Positions 43,016 to 52,829 of a stretch of 64,000 nucleotides of DNA are shown here, piece by piece. This DNA comes from Lycorma delicatula (lineage: Eukaryota; Arthropoda; Insecta; Hemiptera; Fulgoridae). The DNA lies in NCBI RefSeq assembly GCF_047948215.1, contig NC_134465.1:41392153-41456152 (forward strand). The letters are read 5' to 3'. A model generated the notes under the pieces. That model was not told the DNA's origin. It saw only the letters and a program-made list of their open reading frames with translations, and made no database searches. Position 1 is the first letter of the stretch, and every line of letters begins with the position of its first letter. Position numbers and translations under genes: made by a program.

Positions 43016-43777
43016 ACCGCATTGTACATGAATATTTTTATTTCTTTTTTTTTCAATTGCATGGGCTTACGATTACGAAAACTCAAAGGAGACTTAAAGA
43101 TTGTTGCGTTATTACATGGTAAAAAAGTTTCAGGAAAAGGACGACCGACAAATAAAATTCAGGGCTACTACGATGTCGCTATAAAACAAATTACATATAG
43201 TGTAATACGGGCTATTTATTTTCATAAAATCTCGAAAGTAGAAAATCCTTCACACGGGCTTAGTCCGAATAATGAAAATACGTGGTGTAAATAACTTGGC
43301 TAAAATAAATATAAAAAAAACAATATTACCATAAATCTCATTTACATAATCCGATCGAAACAGTAATAAAGCCGATTTTTCAAAGTCTTGCTGATATTAC
43401 TCCTCTAAAAAAATGTTTGCACGTTCTCACACAGAACCCCGATAAATCTTATAAAAATGTTTTACGGTTAAGAGTACCAAAACGTGTTTTTATCGGGTTG
43501 AAAACTTTATTTTGTGGTACTTATGATGCTGCCTTAATATACAACTATGGGAATTCAGGTCACGTTAGTTACACAAAATTTTGGAATGGAACCGGATGAA
43601 AACACGTTATGCGCGTTAAAATCAATGGACTATCAACGAATAAAAAGTGCCGATAAGAAAGCAAAAATAATTTATTTACTTGGAACTAAGAAAAACAGAA
43701 CAAGTACTCAACCAGAATATAAGAAGGATGAGGAAAAAGACCAAGACAATTCAGAATATGGTGCAAGGACGCATTGA
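43016..43777 (+). pseudogene. Mutator-like transposase domain relic (C-terminal half)
   Basis: Open pieces in different frames keep a fixed order. MGLRLRKLKGDLK with GKKVSGKGRPTNKIQGYYDV and AIYFHKISKVENPSHGLSPN then NENTWCK (43060-43291). Next LTQNPDKSYKNVLRLRVPKR then VFIGLKTLFCGTYDAALI (43417-43596). Last FGMEPDENTLCALKSMDYQR, IKSADKKAK and a terminal EDQDNSEYGA-like acidic tail (43547-43777). I recall this order from insect and cnidarian proteins annotated as Mutator-like transposase domain proteins, where it forms the C-terminal half. The frames are interrupted between 43291 and 43417 and at about 43560. The family name is from memory and should be confirmed. Confidence 0.65.
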
Positions 43778-44426
43778 CCCGATGTAAATGTTTTTAATCG
43801 TTTTCAGAAGATTGCGTGTTTTTTAACTGTAAGACCCGTTATCCCATTTACCGCTTAAAGTAGGACGATGGAATTTTTACAGCGCGTTTGTGTATGTAAG
43901 ACAAACTAGTGAAATTTTTTTAAGAACTAACGATTTATATTTTCTAAGATACATAACTTTTTGTACAAAAAATCAGCTTCAAAAATAGGAAAACTGAATA
44001 AAAATTTTAAGTGAAAAGATTTTTTTAGTAAAAGTATGAAAAAATTCAGTAACTAAAATAAAGACTTTAAAAAAACTGTGCAAAATTTGCCTATTGTGTG
44101 CTGATATAATGGTGTAAAGATTCAGGGTTATTTAAAAGACTGATTTAATTTTTAAATAATCTTATAAATGTTCACTTTCTTGTTGCTCCTGTTTAAATGT
44201 TGGAACTTTAATCTTCATTTAATATAGGACTTTTAAATTTAAAGATCTTTGGTTTCGGTCGGATTCATTCGGCTCTTTACACTTCACTCGGCTCTTTTTG
44301 AACACAATCGGCTCCTGACGATTCAGCGGCTCCACATATAGTATAAAAGCAAGCTCATCACTTAATTCGGACAGCTCTTGATTATCATTACATTTATGGA
44401 TTCAATAATATATGTAGATTCATATG
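43778..44426. other. no gene; AT-rich
   Basis: No repeat or coding signal recognised. Confidence 0.4.
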
Positions 44427-44617
44427 TACGAGGTGCGACAATAATGTAATGAGACTGATTTTTCTTTGCAAGATGTGGCAACCCTGCAGCTTGCGTAGGC
44501 ACACCATCTTTGACCTTGATCTATAAGCTACTTATAGTCCAAGCGGCACATTGATGCAACTGCTCAGTCGTGAGTTGTGCTGTAATAAGTGAACACGTGT
44601 TTGTGTCTCTCGTCACA
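44427..44617 (+). repeat. left long TIR of the 44.4-kb mariner
   Basis: Contains GCAAGATGTGGCAACCCTGC, CCAAGCGGCACATTGATGCA and GTGAACACGTGTTTGTGTCT, each found inverted in the right arm. Confidence 0.92.
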
Positions 44618-44620
44618 GAA

Positions 44621-45556
44621 ATAAAACCGCAAAATATTGCGCAACGGTATGCCATTTCTTTTTGCGTTAAATCGGGTAAAAACGCGACAACAACTTACGG
44701 TAAGCTTCAGAAGGCTTTTGGAGAGGAGGTTATGTCAAGAGCTCAAGTTTTTCGGTGGCATAAAATTTTTAGTGAAGGCAGAACGAATGTTGAAGATGAA
44801 GACCGCAGTGGACGACCATCAACCTCACGGACAGATGTCAACTTGACCAGGGTGCGTGAAATCGTACGATCTGATCGAAGATTATCCGTGAAAATGATCC
44901 CAGAAGAACTCAACATCGATCGAGAAACGGTTCGTCTAATATTAACTGAAGATCTTGGTAGGAGAAAGATTTGTGCAAAAATGGTCCCCAAAAATCTCTC
45001 ACAACAACAGCGAGAAACACGAAAAAATGTGGCAGTCGATCTGGTAGAGCAAACGGAAATCAGTCCAGATTTGTTGAGCCGTGTTATCACTGGTGATGAA
45101 GGTTGGTTTCAATACGATCCAGAGACAAAACGCCAAAGTTCGCAATGGTGCTCAAAGGGATCACCCAGTCCAAAAAAAGCTCGCATGTCAAAGTTAAAAG
45201 TGAAACGCATGCTTGTGTGCTTCTTCGATTCTAAGGGAACTGTTCATAAAGAGTGGGTGCCTCTTGGACAAACAGTTAACCAATATTTCTACAAAGAAAT
45301 TTTAGAAAGACTTCGTAAACGAGTTCTTCGTGTCCGTGCTAACATTGCTGATAATTGGATTCTACATCACGATAATGCGCCATCCCATACTGCTCTTTCA
45401 GTACAGCAATTTTTAACCTCAAAACAAATTTCAGTACTACCACAGCCACCTTATTCACCAGATATCGCTCCGTGCGACTTTTTGCTATTTCCAAGAGTCA
45501 AAATGGCGGTCAAGGGACACCATTTTCAAACAACACAAGATGTCCAAAAAGTGTGA
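44621..45556 (+). CDS. mariner transposase, nearly intact, C-terminally truncated
   Basis: A single open frame without internal stops. The frame is open upstream to 44570 but has no ATG there. The position where the family starts (MKPQNIAQRYAI-like) carries ATA at 44621-44623, so the start codon may have been lost by one change. The HTH domains cover YAISFCVKSGKNATTTYGKL and SRAQVFRWHKIFSEGRTNVE, the linker is DRSGRPSTSRTD, and the triad is complete: ITGDEGW (Asp at 45095), LHHDNAPSHT (Asp at 45371) and SPDIAPCDFLLF (Asp at 45476), with 34 residues between the last two, the mariner DD34D signature. The protein stops at QTTQDVQKV, some 35-40 residues short, because the inverted 5' arm begins there. 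It is probably inactive, but it is the best-preserved transposase in the window. Confidence 0.9.
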   Translation: MKPQNIAQRYAISFCVKSGKNATTTYGKLQKAFGEEVMSRAQVFRWHKIFSEGRTNVEDEDRSGRPSTSRTDVNLTRVREIVRSDRRLSVKMIPEELNIDRETVRLILTEDLGRRKICAKMVPKNLSQQQRETRKNVAVDLVEQTEISPDLLSRVITGDEGWFQYDPETKRQSSQWCSKGSPSPKKARMSKLKVKRMLVCFFDSKGTVHKEWVPLGQTVNQYFYKEILERLRKRVLRVRANIADNWILHHDNAPSHTALSVQQFLTSKQISVLPQPPYSPDIAPCDFLLFPRVKMAVKGHHFQTTQDVQKV

Positions 45557-45742
45557 TGAGGGACACAAACACGTGTTCACTTATTACAGCACAACTCACG
45601 ACTGAGCAGTTGCATCAATGTGCCGCTTGGACTAGAAGTAGCTTGTGGGCCAAGATCAAAGATGGTGTGCCTACGCAAGCTGCACGGTTGCCACATCTTG
45701 CAAAGAAAAATCAGTGTCATTACTTTATTGTCGCCCCTCGTA
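45552..45742 (-). repeat. right long TIR of the 44.4-kb mariner
   Basis: Inverted copy of 44427-44617. It starts at the last codons of the truncated transposase (GTGTGATGAGGGACACAAAC). Confidence 0.92.
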
Positions 45743-45989
45743 TATGAATACTATTTACAATTCACAATAAAAATAATTACAAACGCAACTACATAAAATA
45801 TAATTTATTTATATGAATCACAGGAATATTTAAGCAAATGGGTTTTAAAGTCAGAAAAAATAACATTAACTATGTTTGTATGTTTTTTCTAAAATATTTA
45901 ATTCTTTGTTTTGTATTATTGAAATATCTGTTTATGTAGTATATGTAGTTAAAATATGCCACATTTTGATAAGTTTTATTTTTAATAAA

Positions 45990-46428
45990 CTTCGTAATTT
46001 TTACATTTGTATTTAGTTTCTGTAAACTTTATTCGTTACATTTTACTCAGAATCAAATTCTTTACGAGTTTTGTTAAAAACCTTTACGTGTTTATTTCCC
46101 GTTTTTTAAAAAAAAGTCATTTTACGCCAAACATAAAACATTGTTTTTCCACTTCAATTTTTTTTCTTTACCTCAGATTATTCGAAAAATTATTAAAAAT
46201 ATAGTTGTGGGGCCTTTTTCTTAGGTTAGATTTCATATAAAATTAAATTTAATTCATTTTTCATATGAACTAATATAATATAATTTAATTTAGTATTTCA
46301 TGTAGAACTAAATTTAGTTCTTGATTTGGGTCCTAGGAATTACAGTACGGCTTAATTTTGTCGAAGACAAAAATTTGAGCGAAAACTTTTGCCAGCCGAA
46401 ACTCACTAACGAAGCGTTTTCGAACCCG
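45990..46428 (-). repeat. element T-like TIR relic, split by SINE B
   Basis: TACGAGTTTTGTTAAAAACC, TTTACGTGTTTATTTCCCG, TACGCCAAACATAAAACATT and ACTCACTAACGAAGCG follow the same order as the right arm of element T (33850-34160). They are diverged and interrupted at 46225-46315 by unrelated AT-rich DNA. After the SINE, GTTTATACGAACTATTTTCA continues the alignment. Confidence 0.55.
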
Positions 46429-46443
46429 TGTTTATATTGAACT

Positions 46444-46745
46444 CTCTCTCTCCCTTTTTCCTGTTTAGCCTCCGGTAACTACCATTTAGATAATACTTCA
46501 GAGGATGAATGAGATGGATGATATGTATGAGTGTAGTCTTGTACATTCTCAGTCGACTATTCCTGAGATGTGTGGTTAATTGAAAGAAAACCCAACCCAC
46601 CAAAGAACACCGGTACCCACGATCTAGTATTCAAATCCATGTAAAAATAACTGGCTTTACTAGGACTTGAACGCTGGAACTCTCGGCTTCCAAATCAGCT
46701 GATTTGGGAAGACGCGTTCACCACTAGACCAACCCGGTGGGTCCA
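46444..46745 (-). mobile_element. SINE B, copy 5
   Basis: The left tail is TTTTTCCTGTTTAGCCTCCG; the palindrome CCAAATCAGCTGATTTGG and A-box CCACTAGACCAACCCGG are at the right. The flanks TGTTTATATTGAACT and TGTTTATACGAACT (46746-46759) are a slightly diverged target duplication. It is inserted in the element T relic. Confidence 0.85.
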
Positions 46746-46799
46746 TGTTTATACGAACTATTTTCATTATTTTTACCAGTATAACCTAAAAGTTTCTTC

Positions 46800-47285
46800 A
46801 ATTCTTTCTAAATCAATTTGTATATACGCAAAATAAAAACGTTACATGAAATCTGTAAAGGATTATTATTTTTCTAAGTCTGACTATATAAATATATTCT
46901 TCATCTACAAAATTCCAAAAAAATAAATACATTTAAAAGAAGAACTAAGGTTAATGGAAACTAAAAATAGTAATTGCGTGATTTCTTGAAACAGAATATT
47001 TTTTAATAGCAGAAATTCTATATAAAAAAATTAAGAAGATAAAAACAATAAAAGTTTTTTATTTTCAATTCATTAGAATAGATGATAAAAATTATCACAA
47101 AATAAAGCAAATTATTACGACAGAAACGTATAGCAATAAATAAATATTTATAAATCATTAATAAAATATGTTATTAAAAGTTCTTAATTAATTTAATTGA
47201 ATAAATAAATACAATTGCATTCTTTGTAATATAAAATTAGTTAAAAAAAAAAACTGTCAACCAATTACAACTGTGGGCTATTTCT
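46800..47285. other. no gene; AT-rich
   Basis: No feature supported. Confidence 0.45.
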
Positions 47286-48010
47286 AATCCACGACTTATA
47301 CACATAACTTAATTTAAAATATTATCATTTTATTTAAATATAATATGTTTTCGTTTATTTAATTAGATGATTCTAACTAAAGCGCGCGTTCATACCGTAT
47401 TTAATTCGCGAAGTTGTGGCAGTACTAGCGGCGACGGTCGAAACTAAATAAACAGATGTAATTTCGCAACTTACGTAGAACAAATTTCGCTATTAGGTCG
47501 GCGGACCTATGTAGCCACGAGGCTTAACATACCAGGTACCGCGCGATCAAGTTCGAGACCCGGCCAGACCGATTTTCGTTTTTACACTTTAAATATTATT
47601 CATTTATATAATTCCACCGCTCACCTGTAACGTCACAACATATCAGACAACTACAGCAGCATTTTTTGTGGTGAGGGGTGATAGTTTAAAAAATTATTTT
47701 TGCGAATATTATTATTTTTTAACAAAATGCTCCTAAGAAAAATATGATCTTAATTAAGCGAAATCTCGAAATACTAAGGGTGATCTTTCTCTACAGCATC
47801 ACCCCTTTGATCTTTCAAATTTTCAACTTAAAAGGTCAACGTTTGGTCATATATAGACGTAATTGGACCAAGTTTGGTAAAAAATTGGTCCAGTAGTTCT
47901 TGAAATACAAGGTGATTTAGAGGCCAACACAGAGCACACACATGTGTACATTATACGAACATCCGGAAAATTTCTATCCGGTATTTTGGGTTCCTTAGGT
48001 GTAATTTACG
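47286..48010 (+). repeat. repeat D, copy 4
   Basis: Head with TGTAGCCACGAGGCTTAACA (A-box-like) and AAGTTCGAGACCCGGCCAG (B-box-like), then CACCTGTAACGTCACAAC, CTTAATTAAGCGAAATCTCG and AAAATTGGTCCAGTAGTTCT. It ends near TTGGGTTCCTTAGGTG, slightly short of the 21.7-kb copy. Confidence 0.82.
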
Positions 48011-48079
48011 AAATTTACGTAATAAAAAATCGCTTTTGCATAACGCTAACTCCGATTTTACAAAATATTTATTTTTCCG

Positions 48080-48600
48080 GGTGCGTTATATGGAGCTGAA
48101 TGTTTGGAAAATTTTTGGGATAAAGATCTTTTTAAAATAAAAATAAAAAATTAAGAAATATATACGGATCCGATTACCGATGAATTGAAAAGTGAAACAG
48201 AAATTTATAAAAATACAGAAAAAATAAAAGGCACCGTCCGAAGAAGATAACAATTTTACGGAAATTTATACAAAACGAGCGAAAACAGATTGACAAAACA
48301 ATATTTAAATTTTATAACAATACAACTATTAAAACTATCTGGTTTAAAGAACTAGAACACGATTTTAAAACTTTAAAAATCTCCAAAGAAACCTGTTTAA
48401 ATTGAGACCGATTTAGAAAATTAAACAAAGAATCTAAGTTTCCAGAGAAGAAAGATCAGAGGAGTATAGGAAAAAAACACAGAGTGGAAAAATGAAAAAA
48501 ATATTGGAAAAACAAAAGAAGTTCCAACAAGATCCTTAGTGGTCCGGACGAACAAAATAAAAAAGTAAAATACTATTTTGAAAAGTTGAAATGTAATTAA
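48080..48600 (+). pseudogene. LINE ORF2 C-terminal relic
   Basis: Translates with frameshifts and stops to GAECLENFWDKDLFKIKIKN, then PITDELKSETEIYKNTEKIK, GTVRRRQFYGNLYKTSENRL and TKQYLNF. It is collinear with the C-terminal domain of the LINE at 36.35-36.9 kb (ASECLILRKKNELKEM..RKQRVKFYDHILRMTDDRLTKRVF) but clearly divergent, so it is a separate lineage. It directly follows repeat D. No RT motifs remain. Confidence 0.68.
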
Positions 48601-48867
48601 GAATATGCATCGCCGAATCCAGATCTAATAAAAAGAGAGAGCAACTCTAACCATTATTTTTATAATTATATGTTAATCCGCGATAATAAGTTTTAATTTG
48701 TTCAGTTTTAAACTTTTACATTTTTGTAACAAAATTATCAGATAAGATTAAATATTTTTTAATTAATCAAGTAATTTACATAATATATTATCTGACAACT
48801 CTTATCTTTTATATTAATATAATTTTACCGATAAGTTAGGCAAAATAATTTGGCCGACCTGCAATGA

Positions 48868-48955
48868 ATAGATAGGATTTCGTGTGGAAGTCCTGGGTTC
48901 GAATCCCGGTCAAGTATGTTATCTTTTCATACGCTACCGACTCCCACCAGGTTTA
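48868..48955 (+). repeat. SINE C fragment
   Basis: CCTGGGTTCGAATCCCGGTC at about 48891-48911 is the B box of SINE C, followed by AAGTATGTTATCTTTTCATA. The A-box side is badly decayed. Confidence 0.6.
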
Positions 48956-49049
48956 CGACCGCAGCGTGCCCGCTTTTTTACAATAAGAATAAAAAAATTT
49001 AACTTAAAATTTTCAATCGGTTAAAATTAGCTTCGGTTTTATCTCTGGG

Positions 49050-49640
49050 CGACGAATGTGGTTTTTGAACTTTTACAAAAATTTAATGTTTCACATTCCA
49101 AAAAAAAGGTTATAGATTTGAACGCGCTCGTAAAATATATTTTTCATCAATGTTTTACTTCAATAAAACGATCGGAAAATTTTGGGAATATTTTCTGTTT
49201 AATTTATCTTGTTATTTCTAAATTAATTAAAATCTGTAATAGTTTATAAATAAAGGGGTAAATTTAATGTTTTTTTTATAAAAAACGACCTGAAAAATTG
49301 AAAAAAAAAGAATAATAAAAAAATAGATTCTAGAACTGTATTTTTAATAGTTTTCGAAAAATTTTAGGTAAATGATAAAAAATTGGGGTTCGAAATACAC
49401 ATTATTTTATGTTTGGCGTAAAATAACTCTGTTTAACGGTTAATAAACACGTGAATATTTTAAACAAACTTATAGAGAATTTAATGCTGAAGAAAACGAA
49501 CGAATAAAATACAAGAAACTAACAAAAGTAAGAATAACCCCTTAATTTGGGTCCGGTTAATTTTACCAAAGGCTCAAAAATTAAGGCGAAATTTTGTATA
49601 AGCTAAAACACCAAGTGTAATTTATACAGTCTCTAAGGAA
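49050..49640 (+). repeat. element T-like TIR relic
   Basis: ATTATTTTATGTTTGGCGTA, AAATAACTCTGTTTAACGG and TTATAGAGAATTTAATGCTG run in the same order as the left arm of element T (32320-32430). Neither end of the element is preserved. Confidence 0.5.
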
Positions 49641-50037
49641 CAGAACAAGTGAATGTTATAGAATCTTTTAACCAATTTTTTTTACCTCAGCATAAAAGTA
49701 AAACAAGGAATAGATATTGATTGAGCAAGGAATTAATTACAAAGTTTTGTTTATTTTATTTTACTTATTCCGGTTCGTAAAGAATCCTAGCGTATATTGT
49801 TTTCGATAAATTATTAAATATTGGCAGACGCTACTTTAGTTTTCCTCCTAAAACAATCTCATAATCTCGATATATCAACGAATTGTGCAGAATATTAAAA
49901 GATTATCATTAACAATAAACAAAAATTACAAGAAATGTTCTCTTAGAATCCTAGAAAAATCCACACTTAGGAAAAGAAATCCAAATAACTAATTATGTTA
50001 ACAATAAATACATACGTTTCCCATTTTTGATTTTTAT
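49641..50037. other. no gene; AT-rich
   Basis: No feature supported. Confidence 0.45.
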
Positions 50038-50965
50038 TTCTTTGTACGAAGTAAAGGAAGTTTTGTGCAGGCGAAAAATATCGGTTTTCACATTATTTCG
50101 ACAGAAATATCTATTTTGATCATCCCTGAATCCATTTTGACTAGTTTCAGGGTTACATCTCCCGCTTTTTCCTGTTTAACCTCCGGTAACTACCGTTTAG
50201 ATAATTCTTCAGAGGATGAATGAGGATGATATGTATGAGTGTAAATGAAGTGTAGTCTTGTACATTCTCAGTTCGACCATTCCTGAGATGTGTGGTTAAT
50301 TGAAACCCAACCACCAAAGAACACCGGTATCCACGATCTAGTATTCAAATCCGTGTAAAAATAACTGGCTTTATTGACTTTCAGGGTTACATCTGTACGT
50401 ACGTATTTCGCATAACTGAAAAACTGTTTTAGCTGTAGGATGTTAGGAAATTTTGGAATTAGGACTGCTGTAACATCTAGCTGTGCACCTCCCCTTTTGA
50501 TTGCAATCGACTGAACCGAAAGCGTCCAAAAAAGCCCAAAATAAAAAAAAAATGGATTTTTGACTTTTTCTTAACTGCAGTAATAAGCCCTCATTAAGAC
50601 CTTTTAACGATATATGCGTATCATGATTTATTTTCATCGGTTCCAGAGTTATAGACAAATAAAGTTTTAATTTGTGAAATATTTGGGTCTTACAAGGCGA
50701 AGGCATATCGGTTCGAATTAGACATCGTCCTTTTTTTTTTCTTTAGCTTTTTTTTTAATTTAAATATATTGATTTATTAATAATTATTAACCTCCGATTG
50801 TAAAAAAAAAATAATAATTCAATAATAACAATAAAAAAAAAAAAGAAAAAATATCAGAAGTTATTAATGAAATAAAATTTATATACCTTTCACTTTAAAA
50901 AAAATGTGTATATGTAATTTAATAGGCGTACAAGGAAGTCATGTGAGGTCCACATCAGATTTTTT
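50038..50965 (+). repeat. repeat A, copy 5, interrupted by SINE B
   Basis: Starts TTTCTTTGTACGAAGTAAAG, is interrupted at 50161-50378, and resumes with GTACGTACGTATTTCGCAT, TTTTTCTTAACTGCAGTAAT and TTTAATAGGCGTACAAGG, ending GTCCACATCAGATTTTTT. Confidence 0.9.
50161..50378 (-). mobile_element. SINE B, copy 6, 5'-truncated, 16-bp target duplication
   Basis: TTTCAGGGTTACATCT at 50145-50160 is repeated exactly at 50379-50394. Between them is the 3' two-thirds of SINE B on the minus strand (tail CTTTTTCCTGTTTAACCTCC; ends at ATAACTGGCTTTATTGAC). The A and B boxes are missing, so insertion ended with incomplete reverse transcription. Confidence 0.93.
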
Positions 50966-51086
50966 TAAAGGTGCGTTAGTAAACTTAGGATTATATAAAT
51001 AGTAATATTTGTAATAGTTTTCTGCGGTAAAAGTTTGAAATATAGTATTACAAAATAAAGAAATATAGTGTATTATTTTGTATGTA

Positions 51087-51725
51087 TATGTTACGGTAAA
51101 TTTGATTAATCCGGTGATTATACATAATTACCGGTGAATTTGATCAATCATGTCCAATGTTGGAGAATCTAATAAATATATACTAGTTTATTAAATATAC
51201 CGATTTTACATATTCTCTAAATTATCATATTTTACATATTATTAAAATAACGACTCGTCTATAAGGAGGAGTAATTAGTGAATTTATGATTTAAATAATC
51301 AAAATACTACTGTTAATTAGTCGGGGTAGCGAGCGAAGCAAGTTAAGGTTACGATGGTTTTTTGGGTTCATCTTGTTTTACGTTGGTTTTTTTTTTTGTT
51401 TGTTTAACCTCCGGTCCCGCAGTTAAGCATTTTTTCCGCAGAGGATGAGATGAATGTTAAGTAGTGTGTGTGAAAAATGCCATGTCTGACCGGGGGATTC
51501 GAACCCAAGACCACCTGGTGAAAGGCCGAGACGCTACCACTCGCGCCACGGAGGCCGGCAGGTTACGTAGGTTAGGTTATCATAACCTAACCAAACATAA
51601 CCCTTCGCTTGCTAACCTGTCTAATTAACGTTAAAATGACATTATTTTACAACATTGGAGGCGATTAATCAAATTTACCGGTAATTATTCATAATCTCCG
51701 GATTAATCAAATTTACCGTAACATA
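51087..51725. mobile_element. fold-back/MITE-like element with TIRs of about 72 bp
   Basis: TATGTTACGGTAAATTTGAT at 51087 matches the reverse complement of the right edge (to 51725), and the match extends about 72 bases (ATTACCGGTGAATTTGAT against ATTACCGGTAAATTTGATTA; TCCAATGTTGG at the inner end). A second, subterminal inverted pair contains GTTAATTAG and GCGAGCGAAG (51310-51345 and 51597-51635). There is no coding capacity. SINE C is inserted between the arms. Confidence 0.82.
51389..51562 (-). mobile_element. SINE C, copy 3, inside the fold-back element
   Basis: The T-run tail is at left (TTTTTTTTTGTTTGTTTAAC), B box seen as GGATTCGAACCC, A-box side as CCACTCGCGCCACGGAGGCC at right. Flanks TTACGTTGGTT (51378-51388) and TTACGTAGGTT (51563-51573) differ at one position. 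Confidence 0.88.
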
Positions 51726-51787
51726 AAATAAACACGTAATATAATATAAGGTACTAGGATATCATATGTACAATTGGGTGCTATCTT

Positions 51788-51818
51788 CACGCACGCACGC
51801 GTGCGCGCACACTCACAA
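51788..51818. repeat. alternating purine-pyrimidine tract
   Basis: CACGCACGCACGCGTGCGCG followed by CACAC alternates purine and pyrimidine for about 25 bases with high GC, a sequence type known to favour Z-DNA. No function is claimed. Confidence 0.75.
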
Positions 51819-52039
51819 CAAAACACGTAGAATGTATATTCCTCTTTCTCTAAAGTGGTTTTCTCAAGGTCAGAGCAGTTAATACTTTCACCTCAAATCT
51901 TATCCGTTATCAAAAGTTTTAGGTCGATCGGATTTAGGGGTTGCATATATAGAAAATTTATTTCTACACAGTTTAGCCTCACATCTCAAAATCTATTACA
52001 AAATAAGTTAAAATTTTGCAAAAATATTTCACTATATAT

Positions 52040-52300
52040 ATATATATATATATATACTATTATATAAAAAGGAGGATGGTTTTTGTTTGTTCGGGATTAA
52101 AAAAAAACTACTCGATCGATTTCAACCAAATTTTTATCCTTGTTTCTTGGCCTAACTGAAAAGGATTTTAGATATAATTCGTCTCAAAAAATTTCGTAGA
52201 ACTAACCGAGCGATTACTTTAAAATTTTCAGGAAAACTTCATATTACACCACGGAAGATTTTAAGCCACAAATCGACGCCCTAGTTGTCTTGAAGGTTAA
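52040..52300 (+). repeat. possible 5' end of another Helitron-like repeat
   Basis: A (TA)n run and TATATAAAAAGGAGGATGG are followed by TTTTTGTTTGTTCGGGAT and AACTACTCGATCGATTTCAA, the layout of insect Helitron 5' ends and of repeat D (AACTACTGGACCGATTTTGA). No 3' terminus is found, so the family is uncertain. Confidence 0.4.
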
Positions 52301-52347
52301 AATATTAAAAATATTTATTATTTCTTGCGTATTCTTTTATATTAATT

Positions 52348-52822
52348 CTTGTGTAATTTTTAAAATTCTTCTATAGCACCGCATTTCAAAAGCTTCTAAT
52401 CTTTTCTTCTCAGATACCTCCGATCATCCAAGTTTCACTTCCATATAAACCGACACGCCAAACGTATACGTACAAAAAATTTTTCCTGACATTTAAATTA
52501 ATTTTTGATGTAAACAAATTATATTTCTGACTAAAGGCTCGTTTCGCCTGTGCTATTCGGCATTTTATGTCGCTCCTGCTTCGTCCATCTTTAGTAATTC
52601 TACTTCCCATATAACAAAATTCTTCTACCTCCATAATCTTTTCTCATCCTATTTTCACATTCAGTGGTCCATCTTTGTTATTTCTACTACATTTCATTAC
52701 TTTCGTTTTGTTCTTGTTTATTTCCATGCGGTAGTTCTTGCGTAGGACTTCATCCAAGCCATTTATTGTTTTTTTCTAAATCCTTTTTACTCTCAGCTAG
52801 AATTACTATATCATCAGTATAT
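52348..52822 (-). pseudogene. LINE RT fragment, same lineage as 58.9-59.7 kb
   Basis: On the minus strand it encodes the region just after the FADD box: AESKKDLE and the following thumb segment, then MEVEEFCYMGSRITKDGRSR and SDIKCRIAQAKRAFSQKYNL. It ends in YVWRVGLYGSETWMIGG and GFEMRCYRRI-like codons. It is nearly identical in layout to 58985-59430. Both ends are truncated: the right edge stops within the codons for the FADDIVIL motif. There is no target duplication that I can see. Confidence 0.85.
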
Positions 52823-52829
52823 ATATTTT

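Larger units (their letters stand above)
44427..45742 (+). mobile_element. mariner element with TIRs of about 190 bp
   Basis: The left end is TACGAGGTGCGACAATAATG and the reversed right end is TACGAGGGGCGACAATAAAG. The two arms (44427-44617 and 45552-45742) stay collinear over about 190 bases with roughly a dozen mismatches by my count, and TA is at both borders. Total 1316 bp. Classical mariner TIRs are about 30 bp. Here the right arm replaces the expected end of the transposase gene. Confidence 0.92.

Noticed and set aside
44743..45090. Reverse-strand frame of 115 codons inside the 44.4-kb mariner
   Set aside because: It is antisense to the transposase gene and has no independent motif.
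48885..48915. Second possible tRNA (GGGTTCGAATCCCGG)
   Set aside because: Only the B-box half is present. It matches SINE C.
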